64,000 nucleotides of DNA from an uncultured Bacteroidia bacterium (GTDB lineage Bacteria; Bacteroidota; Bacteroidia; NS11-12g; UBA955): positions 50,507-114,506 of the forward strand of contig CALSSY010000006.1 of NCBI GenBank assembly GCA_943789135.1, in the 5' to 3' direction. Both the position numbers and the translations under genes were made by a program. Positions 26,893-35,466 of the stretch are shown here, piece by piece. Positions within the stretch are counted from its first letter, which is position 1. Every line of letters begins with the position of its first letter. The notes beneath the pieces are model-generated. The model saw only the letters and a program-made list of their open reading frames with translations, ran no database searches and was not told the DNA's origin.

Positions 26893-28021
26893 TACTTGGG
26901 ATATTTACAATTCTTTCCTCTAAAAATACTGCATTGGTTTGATCGTCGCGATAACAATTTTCAAACATAGGCAGTCTAAACATCAATTGCCAAATGGGTC
27001 GTGTCATAACACCAGAAGCGTTGGTTTCTTCCAAGAATGCATTTCTTTCTTCAAGATTTTCCAACTCCAAACACATCAACCAGTAATTGGCCTTGGTATC
27101 CTCCATCTCTCTTCTAAAGGATATTCGTTCATTCTCAAAGAAGCTAGCATAGGTCTCTGCCAAATCGCGTTTATCTTTTAAAAACAAATCTAATTGTTCC
27201 AATTGCGCGCAAAGCAGTGCTGCATTTAAATTTGGCATTCTATAATTGTACCCAACATGGTCATGAACATATTCATAATTGTGGGGCACCTTTGCTGTTG
27301 TAGTTAGGTGTTTGGCTCGTTCCCCCAACTTCAAATCTTGAGTTACGATCATTCCACCACCACCACTGGTAACAATTTTATTTCCGTTGAAGGAAAAAAC
27401 GCCTATTGAACCAAAACTTCCCGTATGCTTATTTTTATAGTAACTCCCTAATGACTCCGCTGCGTCTTCTACCAATGGAATATTCCAATCTTTTGCAATC
27501 TTCATCAATTCATCGAGTCGCACAGGAAATCCAAAAGTGTGCATTGGAAGAATAGCTGCAATTCTTTTTCCAGTTTTCTTATTGTAAGTACCTGTTTCTC
27601 TGCGATCCCCATAGGATTCTAAAAACCGAAGTACTGCTGTTGGTGACAGTCCCATTGTATCAAGATCAACATCAATAAAAACAGGCTCTGCCTCACAATA
27701 TTTAATTGCATTGGCCGTTGCAACAAAAGTCAAAGCTTGTGTTATAACTTCATCACCGGTATTCACCCCGACTAGCTTTAAGGCCATATGTAACCCAGAC
27801 GTACCATTTACTACCGCAACGGCTTTATTGGTCTGTGAAATTTCTGCCATTAACAGTTCAGCCTTATCTACAAAAGCCCCTACAGAAGATACAAAGGTGG
27901 AATCAATGGTCTGCAAAACATAATCACGTTCATTGCCTTTGAATACAGGAGCATGTAAAGGAATCCCTTTATTCGTTTCAAAGGTATTTTGTATAAAAGA
28001 TATGATTGTCTTGAACGACAT
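26879..28021 (-). CDS. legC: PLP-dependent sugar aminotransferase (LegC family)
   Basis: 380 aa, DegT/DnrJ/EryC1 family. Adds an amino group to a 4-keto sugar nucleotide. The PLP lysine is K215 in FSFNGNK; EDAAESLG (185-192) supplies the cofactor-binding Asp. The N-terminus GIPLHAPVFKGNE and the PIWQLM segment near the end are typical of LegC proteins. Its start is 2 bp from the legB stop. Confidence 0.9.
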   Translation of the reverse strand: MSFKTIISFIQNTFETNKGIPLHAPVFKGNERDYVLQTIDSTFVSSVGAFVDKAELLMAEISQTNKAVAVVNGTSGLHMALKLVGVNTGDEVITQALTFVATANAIKYCEAEPVFIDVDLDTMGLSPTAVLRFLESYGDRRETGTYNKKTGKRIAAILPMHTFGFPVRLDELMKIAKDWNIPLVEDAAESLGSYYKNKHTGSFGSIGVFSFNGNKIVTSGGGGMIVTQDLKLGERAKHLTTTAKVPHNYEYVHDHVGYNYRMPNLNAALLCAQLEQLDLFLKDKRDLAETYASFFENERISFRREMEDTKANYWLMCLELENLEERNAFLEETNASGVMTRPIWQLMFRLPMFENCYRDDQTNAVFLEERIVNIPSNVRI

Positions 28022-28023
28022 AG

Positions 28024-29217
28024 TTACATTTTGGCATCGAGGTATTTCCCCGTCTCTAAATGTTTAAACTCAGGTAAAAGATCTTGAAAAAGATGGACAA
28101 TCTCTTCTTTGCTCCAAGTACCCGATTCACGCATTTCGAGAATTTTATTTAAAAAATTATCTAGTTTTTCATCCACAAAGTTCAATTGACTTTTCACGAT
28201 ACCCAAATGCTCAAAACGCTCCATGTCTAGGATTTCACCTTCCGTAAAGAATTCTTCAAAGTCCTTTTCCCCTGTGGTATCGCTACCACTGAAAAAGCAA
28301 GGCCATTTTCCTTCTGAAGGATGTGATTTTGCCAATACACGCGCTTCGTCCTCTGAACCACAAAAATGTGGTTCGAAACCTCTAGAACGAATAAAATCAA
28401 TAGCGAGATCTGAAAATTTAATCAAATGGCTTTCTGCATTCAATTTAGGAAAGAATATATCCCGATTTTCTCCTAGCAGCGTAGACATTAGGCACAATTG
28501 ACCGGACTCTTCTTTGCTCACAAAGTAACGACGCACATCATCGGGCGCTACAATGGGTTGGTTTTTTTCCATCCGCATTTTGAAACCGTGCAACAATGAA
28601 CCATCTGAATAGGCCACATTGGCAAATCTTGCGGTGGAAATTGTAATTTCATTACTTTCCCGCATTAAAAACAACTCCATAATGCGTTTAGAAGCGCCCA
28701 TCATATTTACAGGATTGGCCGCTTTATCGGTACTTACGCAAAAATATTTTTTTACTCCCTTCTCCTTTGATTGCTGTATCGTCTTTAGTGTGTTAAGCAC
28801 ATTCACTTCGATCATCCGCATCAATGTATACGGGTCTTTCTCACTTCGAACATGTTTCAATGCGGAAAGATTTAGTACATAATCGTATTCCCCGTCGGCA
28901 GAAATAAAAGCATCATAAATAGATGAACCAATATCCAAAGCAAAAGTCTTGAAATCACCGTCGATATAACCGTATTCACTTCTTAAATCTCTGACCAATT
29001 CGACTAAGTTATTCTCACTTATATCAATACAATGGAGCTTTTTCGGATTGCGTTTGAATATTTCCTTGGTTACGGCTTGACCAATAGTGCCTGCGGCGCC
29101 AAGAATTAGGAACTTCGACTCTTCAACCAAAGCCAATAATTGTTGGTGATGGGGTTGAGAATTTAATGCCTCTCTATTTGCGCTAAATAAAGAATGTGAA
29201 TCCAGTTTTATACTCAT
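28024..29217 (-). CDS. legB: NDP-sugar 4,6-dehydratase (LegB, short CapD/FlaA1 SDR family)
   Basis: 397 aa from ATG 29217; an in-frame TTG at 29241 adds eight residues but ATG is preferred. First step specific to legionaminic acid: 4,6-dehydration of an NDP-GlcNAc. NAD-binding GAAGTIG is at 40-46; STDKA is at 162-166, followed by NPVNMMGASK. In this family Met173 stands where most SDR enzymes have the catalytic Tyr, four residues before K177; this is usual for the FlaA1/PglF branch. First gene of a tightly packed operon on this strand. A TAACTTTG element at 29274-29267 lies 50 bp upstream. Confidence 0.87.
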   Translation of the reverse strand: MSIKLDSHSLFSANREALNSQPHHQQLLALVEESKFLILGAAGTIGQAVTKEIFKRNPKKLHCIDISENNLVELVRDLRSEYGYIDGDFKTFALDIGSSIYDAFISADGEYDYVLNLSALKHVRSEKDPYTLMRMIEVNVLNTLKTIQQSKEKGVKKYFCVSTDKAANPVNMMGASKRIMELFLMRESNEITISTARFANVAYSDGSLLHGFKMRMEKNQPIVAPDDVRRYFVSKEESGQLCLMSTLLGENRDIFFPKLNAESHLIKFSDLAIDFIRSRGFEPHFCGSEDEARVLAKSHPSEGKWPCFFSGSDTTGEKDFEEFFTEGEILDMERFEHLGIVKSQLNFVDEKLDNFLNKILEMRESGTWSKEEIVHLFQDLLPEFKHLETGKYLDAKM

Positions 29218-29266
29218 ATTATTCAAACAACCGCTAGTCAAAATGAAGAACAGAAGTCGACTTACA

Positions 29267-29274
29267 CAAAGTTA
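29267..29274 (-). promoter_or_regulatory. -7 promoter element TAACTTTG for the nonulosonic acid operon
   Basis: Exact TAnnTTTG match upstream of the first gene (legB), leaving a leader of about 45 nt. No convincing -33 box is seen. It lies in the divergent region shared with the WG-repeat gene. Confidence 0.5.
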
Positions 29275-29428
29275 ATTAATATGTTTGACATATTGCTCGG
29301 GATAGATTTTAGGCATGGAGATACTCAAACAACGAAAATTTATGCGATTATACGCACACAACTTATTCGACCAATAGTCGACAAACAGCAAAATAGTATC
29401 ACGCTCATTTCGTTTCAATAAAACACGA

Positions 29429-29436
29429 TAACTTTG
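29429..29436 (+). promoter_or_regulatory. -7 promoter element TAACTTTG of the WG-repeat gene
   Basis: Exact TAnnTTTG match ending four bases before the ATG at 29441, predicting a leaderless or very short leader. Confidence 0.55.
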
Positions 29437-29440
29437 TATC

Positions 29441-31876
29441 ATGCGCATTTTACCATTATTTATTGGGATTGTAACATTCTTCTTTTGTCATGTGGAAGCC
29501 CATGCTCAGTTTTGGAGAACGCTTACCAATCCTATGTATAATGCACATTGTAAGCTCAATGATAGTCAATTCAATAAAGCCGAAATCATATTAAAAAAAC
29601 GGGAAAACACAATCGATACAGCTAATCCCATTTATTGGCATTCCTTGACACGCCTTGCAGAACAAAAATCACAACTAGACGCATCCATTGAGTACGCTCG
29701 AAAATCCGTATCTTTTATTTACAAGCTAAAAGAAAGTGCGGAATCCTATACTGAATTTCAGAAAATTTACATCTTGGACGCCTATTATCTAGATCTCTAC
29801 TACAGGAAGTTGCTTTTTGAAAAATACAACACACAGCGCTCTAAAACTTCTCCAACGAGCAACAGCAAACTACTCGGATTTTATTTGTCGGAATCTCAAA
29901 AACTCGCCACCACAATCTCATTAACAAACATTAACCGAAAAATCACCTTACCGCAAATAACAGAAAACCTCAATTCATTGAACGACACCATCGAGTTCGA
30001 GAGGATTATAAACTCAAAAAACACCGATAAAGTTTGGAATTATTTACAAGGACTTGGCCGTTCTGATGCTGAAATCAATCTATTACCAAGTCATTTAAAA
30101 TCCTTTTATATCCATGCAAGAGATTCCTTTTACTCTTGGAATTACGATCGTGTTTTACAACAAAATACAGAATTCGATTACCTCAATTTTGCAGAGCAGT
30201 TCCCATCGGCACCACAAGCGGCGAACGCACTGAAAAATGCGGATGAACTTGCCTTTTCCAAATGCCGAATTGCACATACGGCCAAGGAATACAACCAATA
30301 TCTTCAAAAATATCCCTACGGTAAATACAAAAAACAGGCGAAAATGTTGCTTCGATATTTAACGGTTGTACCCGTTCCATATGCAAGAGCCGATGGGAAA
30401 TACATTTTTGTTGATTCCCTAAAAATGAGACCTTGGATTGATTCTGCGTATGACTTCGCTTACCCGTTCTGTCTAAAACAACATAAAAAATGGACATCCA
30501 ATGCGGCCACACTCATTTCCGGGTGCGCCTTGGTAATGCTAAAAGACGAATACGACAGAAACCAATGGTTTTATATTGAAAAAGACGGCACGCGATATAA
30601 TGATAAACAATACGATGAGATACGGCAAATTTCAAATAATTACGCCATCGTAACCGCATCCAATCACTACGGCTTAATCGATAAAATGGGTCGTGAGTTA
30701 TTGCCACCTATATTCGTAAAAATACATTTTGACACCCTCAATTCAATTGGAATGGTGTACAACGGTGAATATTGGGCACTTTTTAACCAATTTGGGAAAC
30801 GCATTACCAAATTTGAATACGACGAAGTTGCTACTAACTCAGAAGTGTCGGATGCGCCGATACAATTATCTCGATTTGGAAATAACCGCATACTCGTTCG
30901 CAAATCAAAAAGTTTGTTGGTTCTCGACTTTGAAGGAAACCCAAGATTTTTGGGAACCTTTGCTCATATTGAACCTTTCCAAAATAATATTGCCTTGGCA
31001 GAACTACCTGATAAGCGACAAATATTGATAGATACCAACGGAAATTCATTAAGTGATACGTTCCAAAATATTTCAACCTGGATAGCCGGGGAATATTATC
31101 AAGGTGTGAAATTAAGATCAAAAAAATCAACCTATCAAGTATTACGAATCACAGAAAATAGCCAATCCGTTGTTTCTGCTTTCACTTCGGAAATACCTAT
31201 TGATATTGCCTGGTACTGGAACAAACCACACTTTCTTACCAAACATAAAGGCGAATGGCATATTTACAACTACCTCGATTCCATGGTCTACCAATCGAAA
31301 ACAGGAGACTTACGAACTCATGCACAAACTCTAATTGTTAAAAATACCCGCAAAAATCCCAAATTAAGGAACAGTCCCATCGTAAAACAATGGTTCAATC
31401 CATATTCAAAATCATTCAGTACTGAAACGGCTGAGGAAATCGGTGTTTTACAAAACGAACGCCTTGTACTTTACAATAATGGTCGAGCTCAATTATTTAA
31501 GTCCAATGAAACTGAACTTCCCATTTTTCATGAAGCGCATCAAACGCCTTCAGTACCCAATATCAAAGAAATTTTTCGCGTCAATCGTGAGGATTTATTA
31601 ATGGCACGGACAGATAGCATGGAATCCATAATCGATTTGAATGGTAAAATGTTGATGGATTTTGTAAGCGGCACTTTAGAAGAATATGGCTCCGTTCACT
31701 TTCTAATCAATAAGGTGAACGGTCAATATTTAATTACAGAAGATAACAAAACAATTCTCGGGCCATTTGATGAAATAAATGAAGAAGGATTTGAAGGGTA
31801 TTACCTAATCAATAAAGCCTCTCGATGGTTCTGGGTCGATATGAAAAATCGCGAATTCATTGAAATGGATCAATAA
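29441..31876 (+). CDS. secreted WG-repeat protein
   Basis: 811 aa. Signal peptide MRILPLFIGIVTFFFCHVEAHAQ. The first 320 residues are helical and TPR-like (ASIEYARKSVSF, FPSAPQAANALKNADELAF). From about residue 350 on there are degenerate WG repeats (YDEIRQISNNYAIVTASNHYGLIDKMG written over several strands), and a final copy near the end (FDEINEEGFEGYYLINKASR). WG repeats form beta-rich domains of unknown ligand. No sorting domain, so it is probably periplasmic or attached by other means. It is divergent from the legB operon and convergent with the lipoprotein gene across a strong terminator. Confidence 0.75.
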   Translation: MRILPLFIGIVTFFFCHVEAHAQFWRTLTNPMYNAHCKLNDSQFNKAEIILKKRENTIDTANPIYWHSLTRLAEQKSQLDASIEYARKSVSFIYKLKESAESYTEFQKIYILDAYYLDLYYRKLLFEKYNTQRSKTSPTSNSKLLGFYLSESQKLATTISLTNINRKITLPQITENLNSLNDTIEFERIINSKNTDKVWNYLQGLGRSDAEINLLPSHLKSFYIHARDSFYSWNYDRVLQQNTEFDYLNFAEQFPSAPQAANALKNADELAFSKCRIAHTAKEYNQYLQKYPYGKYKKQAKMLLRYLTVVPVPYARADGKYIFVDSLKMRPWIDSAYDFAYPFCLKQHKKWTSNAATLISGCALVMLKDEYDRNQWFYIEKDGTRYNDKQYDEIRQISNNYAIVTASNHYGLIDKMGRELLPPIFVKIHFDTLNSIGMVYNGEYWALFNQFGKRITKFEYDEVATNSEVSDAPIQLSRFGNNRILVRKSKSLLVLDFEGNPRFLGTFAHIEPFQNNIALAELPDKRQILIDTNGNSLSDTFQNISTWIAGEYYQGVKLRSKKSTYQVLRITENSQSVVSAFTSEIPIDIAWYWNKPHFLTKHKGEWHIYNYLDSMVYQSKTGDLRTHAQTLIVKNTRKNPKLRNSPIVKQWFNPYSKSFSTETAEEIGVLQNERLVLYNNGRAQLFKSNETELPIFHEAHQTPSVPNIKEIFRVNREDLLMARTDSMESIIDLNGKMLMDFVSGTLEEYGSVHFLINKVNGQYLITEDNKTILGPFDEINEEGFEGYYLINKASRWFWVDMKNREFIEMDQ

Positions 31877-31881
31877 AAATA

Positions 31882-31910
31882 AAAAGGGCCTCGGTTAATG
31901 AGGCCCTTTT
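31882..31910. terminator. bidirectional rho-independent terminator
   Basis: Perfect 11-bp stem AAAAGGGCCTC (31882-31892) and GAGGCCCTTTT (31900-31910) around a GGTTAAT loop, with an A-tract on the left and a T-tract on the right. It sits between the stops of the convergent WG-repeat gene and lipoprotein gene and can serve both. Confidence 0.9.
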
Positions 31911-31932
31911 ATTACTTATTTAGAAAAATGAA

Positions 31933-32688
31933 TTATCTCTTTCCTTTTCGGAAATTCATTTTGTGACAACGAACCCACTTTGCGTAATTTTCTTTACCAA
32001 TAATTTCAATAACACCATTTAGATATTCTCTTTCACAGTTCTTGATTTTTCCTGCCGCTTCCATTCTCTCTTTGATGTTTTTAACTTTTTCACGAATTGT
32101 AGCACGAATCTTCATCATACCTTCAGCCAAATTCTTCTTTGCTTGCATCAACTTAGCATCACGCTCTTTTTCAGTAATTTTTCCACTTCGAAATGCAGCC
32201 ATGATTTCATCTACTGCAGCTTTGTGTTTCTCCATTAAAGCACGACGCATTTCCATTGCCTCACCGCGCAATTTCATATCCATACCCTTCAATGCTTCGT
32301 GATTGCTCTTCATACAGGCCATTTTAGCAGCGAACAACTTAGACAATGCCTCTTTATTATCGCGCATGAGCACAAAAACACCGCTACAAGATTTTATCAT
32401 TGAATCTTTGCGACCACCGCGTGTTTCAACGTAGGTGAAATAATCGGTATCTAGAATTTCAGGAACGCTGAAAATCTCCAATTCCATATCTTCAGTAGCA
32501 TCTGTGATAATTGGATTTTCAATAAAATCACCAAGGCTATCCACTAAAGCATCTACTGTTTCATCTGCAGCCAATTCTATTATTGCTTGATTTGCAGACT
32601 GCGTTAATTTGTCCTTCTTACAGGAAGACACAGCTAAAGTAAAAACTAAAGCCATCGCCATTAGAAATTGATTTTTCATTTTTGTCAT
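31933..32688 (-). CDS. lipoprotein with long charged helices, ECF-linked
   Basis: Start at ATG 32688 (MTKMKNQFLMAMALVFTLAV), with alternatives at 32679 and 32715. The signal ends SSC, the lipid-attachment Cys, followed by KKDK. The mature protein is acidic near the N-terminus, then has a long stretch rich in Lys, Glu and Met (KAAVDEIMAAFRSGKITEKE, REKVKNIKERMEAAGK) that should form amphipathic helices, with four later cysteines. Family not recognised; some resemblance to small periplasmic helical stress proteins is only general. It is divergent from an ECF sigma factor and shares the same promoter motif, so it is a likely sigma target. Confidence 0.65.
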   Translation of the reverse strand: MTKMKNQFLMAMALVFTLAVSSCKKDKLTQSANQAIIELAADETVDALVDSLGDFIENPIITDATEDMELEIFSVPEILDTDYFTYVETRGGRKDSMIKSCSGVFVLMRDNKEALSKLFAAKMACMKSNHEALKGMDMKLRGEAMEMRRALMEKHKAAVDEIMAAFRSGKITEKERDAKLMQAKKNLAEGMMKIRATIREKVKNIKERMEAAGKIKNCEREYLNGVIEIIGKENYAKWVRCHKMNFRKGKR

Positions 32689-32707
32689 GATTAGGTTTTG
32701 GGAATAA

Positions 32708-32735
32708 GACGACAAGTTTAATGAAAAGGTTGGAA
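32708..32735 (-). promoter_or_regulatory. predicted ECF-type promoter of the lipoprotein gene
   Basis: Read on the minus strand: TTCCAACCTTTT (32735-32724), 8 bp, then TTGTCGTC (32715-32708), about 20 bp before the ATG at 32688. The same bipartite motif faces the sigma gene on the other side. AAC...CGTC with about 16-bp spacing fits the usual ECF -35/-10 form. Confidence 0.6.
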
Positions 32736-32780
32736 AAGTTTTTGGTTTGGCTTTTACTAGATGGGATTTATTTTAAAGAA

Positions 32781-32807
32781 TTCCAACCTTTTGACTAATT
32801 TGTCGTC
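32781..32807 (+). promoter_or_regulatory. predicted ECF-type promoter of the sigma factor gene
   Basis: TTCCAACCTTTT (32781-32792), 7 bp, then TTGTCGTC (32800-32807), 14-23 bp before the sigma factor start. It mirrors the motif in front of the divergent lipoprotein gene, consistent with autoregulation. Confidence 0.6.
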
Positions 32808-32821
32808 ATATTAATATAAGG

Positions 32822-33379
32822 TTGTTAATTTTGGATTATACCATTCTAATTGCTCAATGTATTGAAGATAATTCGAAGGCTAAAAAGAAGCTTTATGAAT
32901 TGTTTTCCTCTGCCATGTTTGCGATTTGTTGTCGGTATGCCAAATGTCAGGAAGACGCCGAGGACATCTTTCAACAATCTTTTATAAAAGTCTACGACAA
33001 ACTACATCAAATAAGAGATCCTAAAACATTACCAGGTTGGTTAAAATCTATTTTCATTCGAGAAGCTTTGGATTTCTACAAATCTCAACATCACAAACAA
33101 CAATTTTCTGAAGTAGAGCAATTTGAAAACACCCAATTTGATATGAATCACGCCATTGATCAACTTAGTATGGATGAAATACGAAAGGAGATTAATCTAT
33201 TACCCGATAAATGTCGAATGGTATTCAATCTCTTTGTAATTGATGGATTCAGCCATCAAGAAATAAGCGAACTTGTTCAAATAAGTGTTGGAACATCAAA
33301 ATCCCAACTATTTGAAGCAAAAAAGCGTCTTAAATCACAAATTAGTCAAAAACACGCATTTGTAGCCCTGCCAAGATGA
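32822..33379 (+). CDS. ECF-type RNA polymerase sigma factor
   Basis: 185 aa from a TTG at 32822 (a second TTG at 32831 is equally possible; no ATG fits). Region 2 is visible as YELFSSAMFAICCRYAKCQEDAEDIFQQSFIKVYDKL, given here in parts: AEDIFQQSFIKVYDKL is the classic core-binding helix. Region 4 is LPDKCRMVFNLFVIDGFSH followed by QEISELVQISVGTSKSQLFE, a helix-turn-helix. Typical length for an ECF sigma. The last 4 bp (ATGA) overlap the following gene, a pattern expected for a sigma/anti-sigma pair. Predicted to recognise the AACC...GTCGTC promoters on both sides of its own upstream region. Confidence 0.88.
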   Translation: MLILDYTILIAQCIEDNSKAKKKLYELFSSAMFAICCRYAKCQEDAEDIFQQSFIKVYDKLHQIRDPKTLPGWLKSIFIREALDFYKSQHHKQQFSEVEQFENTQFDMNHAIDQLSMDEIRKEINLLPDKCRMVFNLFVIDGFSHQEISELVQISVGTSKSQLFEAKKRLKSQISQKHAFVALPR

Positions 33380-34758
33380 TCGATAATTGGGAAGAAATAT
33401 TAGGAAAGAAGTTCCAAAATGATTCGGTTTCACCGCCAAAATCTGCTTGGGATCAAATTCAAGATTCCACTTGGCAAAAAACACTGAAAAACAAAGTAAA
33501 TAATACCCAGGCTCCCGAAATTCCAGCCGGATTGAAACATGCAGTCTTTACAAAAACCGGCATTACAAATGGATTGTGGGGATTGGGTTTGAAAACGGCA
33601 GCAATAATTGGAGGTATCTCCATAACGGCTGCTGGTTTATTTTGGGTGAATCAAAATTCTCAAAAAATCAACACTGTAGATTCTCCTTCAGAATTGGTGG
33701 AAACGCTTGAAACGAATAGTAGGATCGATTTAAATTCAGTCCCAGATATATCTCCTCAAATTCAAAATAGCAATTCCCACAACCCAATAGCAAAATCTGA
33801 ACCTACGCCTTATCAAAAATCACAAAATGATAAGAATATGCGTGTTCAAGAAACTTCTTTTGATATAGGAAATGCTTCAATTTCCTCAAAAGAAAATGAT
33901 GAACAATCTGATCTTAATCCAATAGAATTCCAATCAAAAGAATGGGAAGGATTTACGCTATTCAATATTTCCGAAGATATCATTCCTAGATTTAAAACAC
34001 CAACTCAGATTAAACGAAATTCTCCGTTGAAACCCGACGTTCAGTTTTATATCGGAGGTCAAAATCGATTGGGTATCCTGAAGACAAATACAGCGAAAGA
34101 GAGAATCAATTATACCATTGAACCTATTCAGCGACAGATTGGGGTATTAATGGGAATTATTTACAACAAACACTGGACTTTAGAATCTGGGATTTATAAA
34201 TCCTTGGCACAGTCCAATCTCTCTTTATCAAAGGTTCCCTTCTATAAGACACCTGTAAAAATATTACCCCAACGAAAAACAATAGAAGTCAATTCCCCCT
34301 ACCACCAAAATAAAATCGATGCAAGTAAATCAGAACTTCTTCCTCCTGGTGCTAATTGGAGAGATACGGGTAAATATTACTTAATCAATTTCAAAGAAAA
34401 CCATCTTGTACAATTCACAGAAATACCCATTTCTCTTGGATACAAATATGATTGGGGAAGATTGAACTTCAAATTTGATTTAGGCGGTGTATTGCTCGTA
34501 CCGCGAAAAATCGAATCCGAATTTTTAATTGAACTTCAGAACCCCAAGAAAGAGACGTTTCAGTTTAATAATACCAAGATCATTCGTAACAACTATCAAT
34601 ATACTGGTTTTACCCAATTGCAAGTTGGTTGCTATATTGCACGAGGAATGAATCTATATGTAAATGGTTTTATGCCTGGAATTATCCTTAACGATACGCC
34701 GAAACCCATACACAATAAGAAGGTTCGATTTCAAATTGGGTTGAATTATTATTTCTAA
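33376..34758 (+). CDS. anti-sigma-like inner-membrane segment fused to an outer-membrane beta-barrel domain
   Basis: 460 aa. Residues 1-70 are cytoplasmic-looking and begin NWEEILGKKFQ; one membrane helix lies at about 72-92 (LKTAAIIGGISITAAGLFW). A Ser/Asn/Gln-rich linker (about 95-220) follows, then strands (IGVLMGIIYNKHWTLESGIY, FTEIPISLGYKYDW) and a C-terminal aromatic residue (IGLNYYF), as in outer-membrane barrels. This layout is frequent downstream of Bacteroidota ECF sigma genes and suggests one protein reaching from cytoplasm to outer membrane. Start overlaps the sigma gene by 4 bp. An anti-sigma role is inferred from position; no zinc-binding HxxxCxxC motif is visible. Confidence 0.65.
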   Translation: MIDNWEEILGKKFQNDSVSPPKSAWDQIQDSTWQKTLKNKVNNTQAPEIPAGLKHAVFTKTGITNGLWGLGLKTAAIIGGISITAAGLFWVNQNSQKINTVDSPSELVETLETNSRIDLNSVPDISPQIQNSNSHNPIAKSEPTPYQKSQNDKNMRVQETSFDIGNASISSKENDEQSDLNPIEFQSKEWEGFTLFNISEDIIPRFKTPTQIKRNSPLKPDVQFYIGGQNRLGILKTNTAKERINYTIEPIQRQIGVLMGIIYNKHWTLESGIYKSLAQSNLSLSKVPFYKTPVKILPQRKTIEVNSPYHQNKIDASKSELLPPGANWRDTGKYYLINFKENHLVQFTEIPISLGYKYDWGRLNFKFDLGGVLLVPRKIESEFLIELQNPKKETFQFNNTKIIRNNYQYTGFTQLQVGCYIARGMNLYVNGFMPGIILNDTPKPIHNKKVRFQIGLNYYF

Positions 34759-34771
34759 GTTGAGTATTCAA

Positions 34772-35317
34772 TCAACGTTTATTCCAGAACCACGCATTTA
34801 TCGCACCTATAATTCCAAATGGAACAATGGAATCCAATAGACTTGCCATCAAATCAAATGTGGGATACCAAATATGATTGGTGTAGGTAAAATATAAAAA
34901 CCCTATTTGACCAAGACCTAGCATCCACAAAATGGATTTACCAAGGGATAATGGCCCTAAACCTCTTAGCCAAATTATAATAAACAAACCGCTAATCCAA
35001 TCCACTAAAAATCCGCGCAGCATATTAAGACCCATGCTCATTTCATGTGCACCGTGATAGGTTACAAACATCCAAGGTTTACCCATGTAAGACTCCCATT
35101 GCTTCTGAGCTTCTTCTTGGGGAACATCGGGAGAAACCGAAGGTATCATGTAGCGTCCATCTTCAAGATTTAAACCGGTTAGTAATTCTTGAATGGTGTC
35201 TTGTTGAGCCGTATATCGCTGGGCTGAACCGTGGAAATTACCTGCGGCCCAAGAAATGAACTGATACGTAAAAAGAACTAATCCAATTAAAAGTGAGGGT
35301 AAGAAATATTTTTTCAT
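34772..35317 (-). CDS. hypothetical membrane protein
   Basis: 181 aa with four likely membrane helices (FLPSLLIGLVLFTYQFISWA; FLVDWISGLFIIIWL; ILWMLGLGQIGFLYFTY; the last near IVPFGIIGAINAWFW). A soluble loop of about 65 residues lies between helices 1 and 2. Not recognised as a named family. Its stop is 13 bp from that of the convergent anti-sigma-like gene. Confidence 0.6.
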   Translation of the reverse strand: MKKYFLPSLLIGLVLFTYQFISWAAGNFHGSAQRYTAQQDTIQELLTGLNLEDGRYMIPSVSPDVPQEEAQKQWESYMGKPWMFVTYHGAHEMSMGLNMLRGFLVDWISGLFIIIWLRGLGPLSLGKSILWMLGLGQIGFLYFTYTNHIWYPTFDLMASLLDSIVPFGIIGAINAWFWNKR

Positions 35318-35428
35318 GTTCGAATTAAATAATATTTCTTGATAGTTTAAGTCATTCCCAACTTCAACTTGGTTATTTCATTGAATTGCACAAATAAATG
35401 CAGAGTTATTGTCATAAATACATAAACG

Positions 35429-35460
35429 TTTGTTTCACAGTTCATCGAAGCCTATTTTTG
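35429..35460 (+). promoter_or_regulatory. Bacteroidota promoter TTTG-N20-TATTTTTG
   Basis: TTTG (35429-35432) and TATTTTTG (35453-35460) are 20 bp apart, fitting the -33/-7 consensus. The ATG of the GH16 gene follows six bases later at 35467, which supports that start. Confidence 0.7.
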
Positions 35461-35466
35461 ATAACT

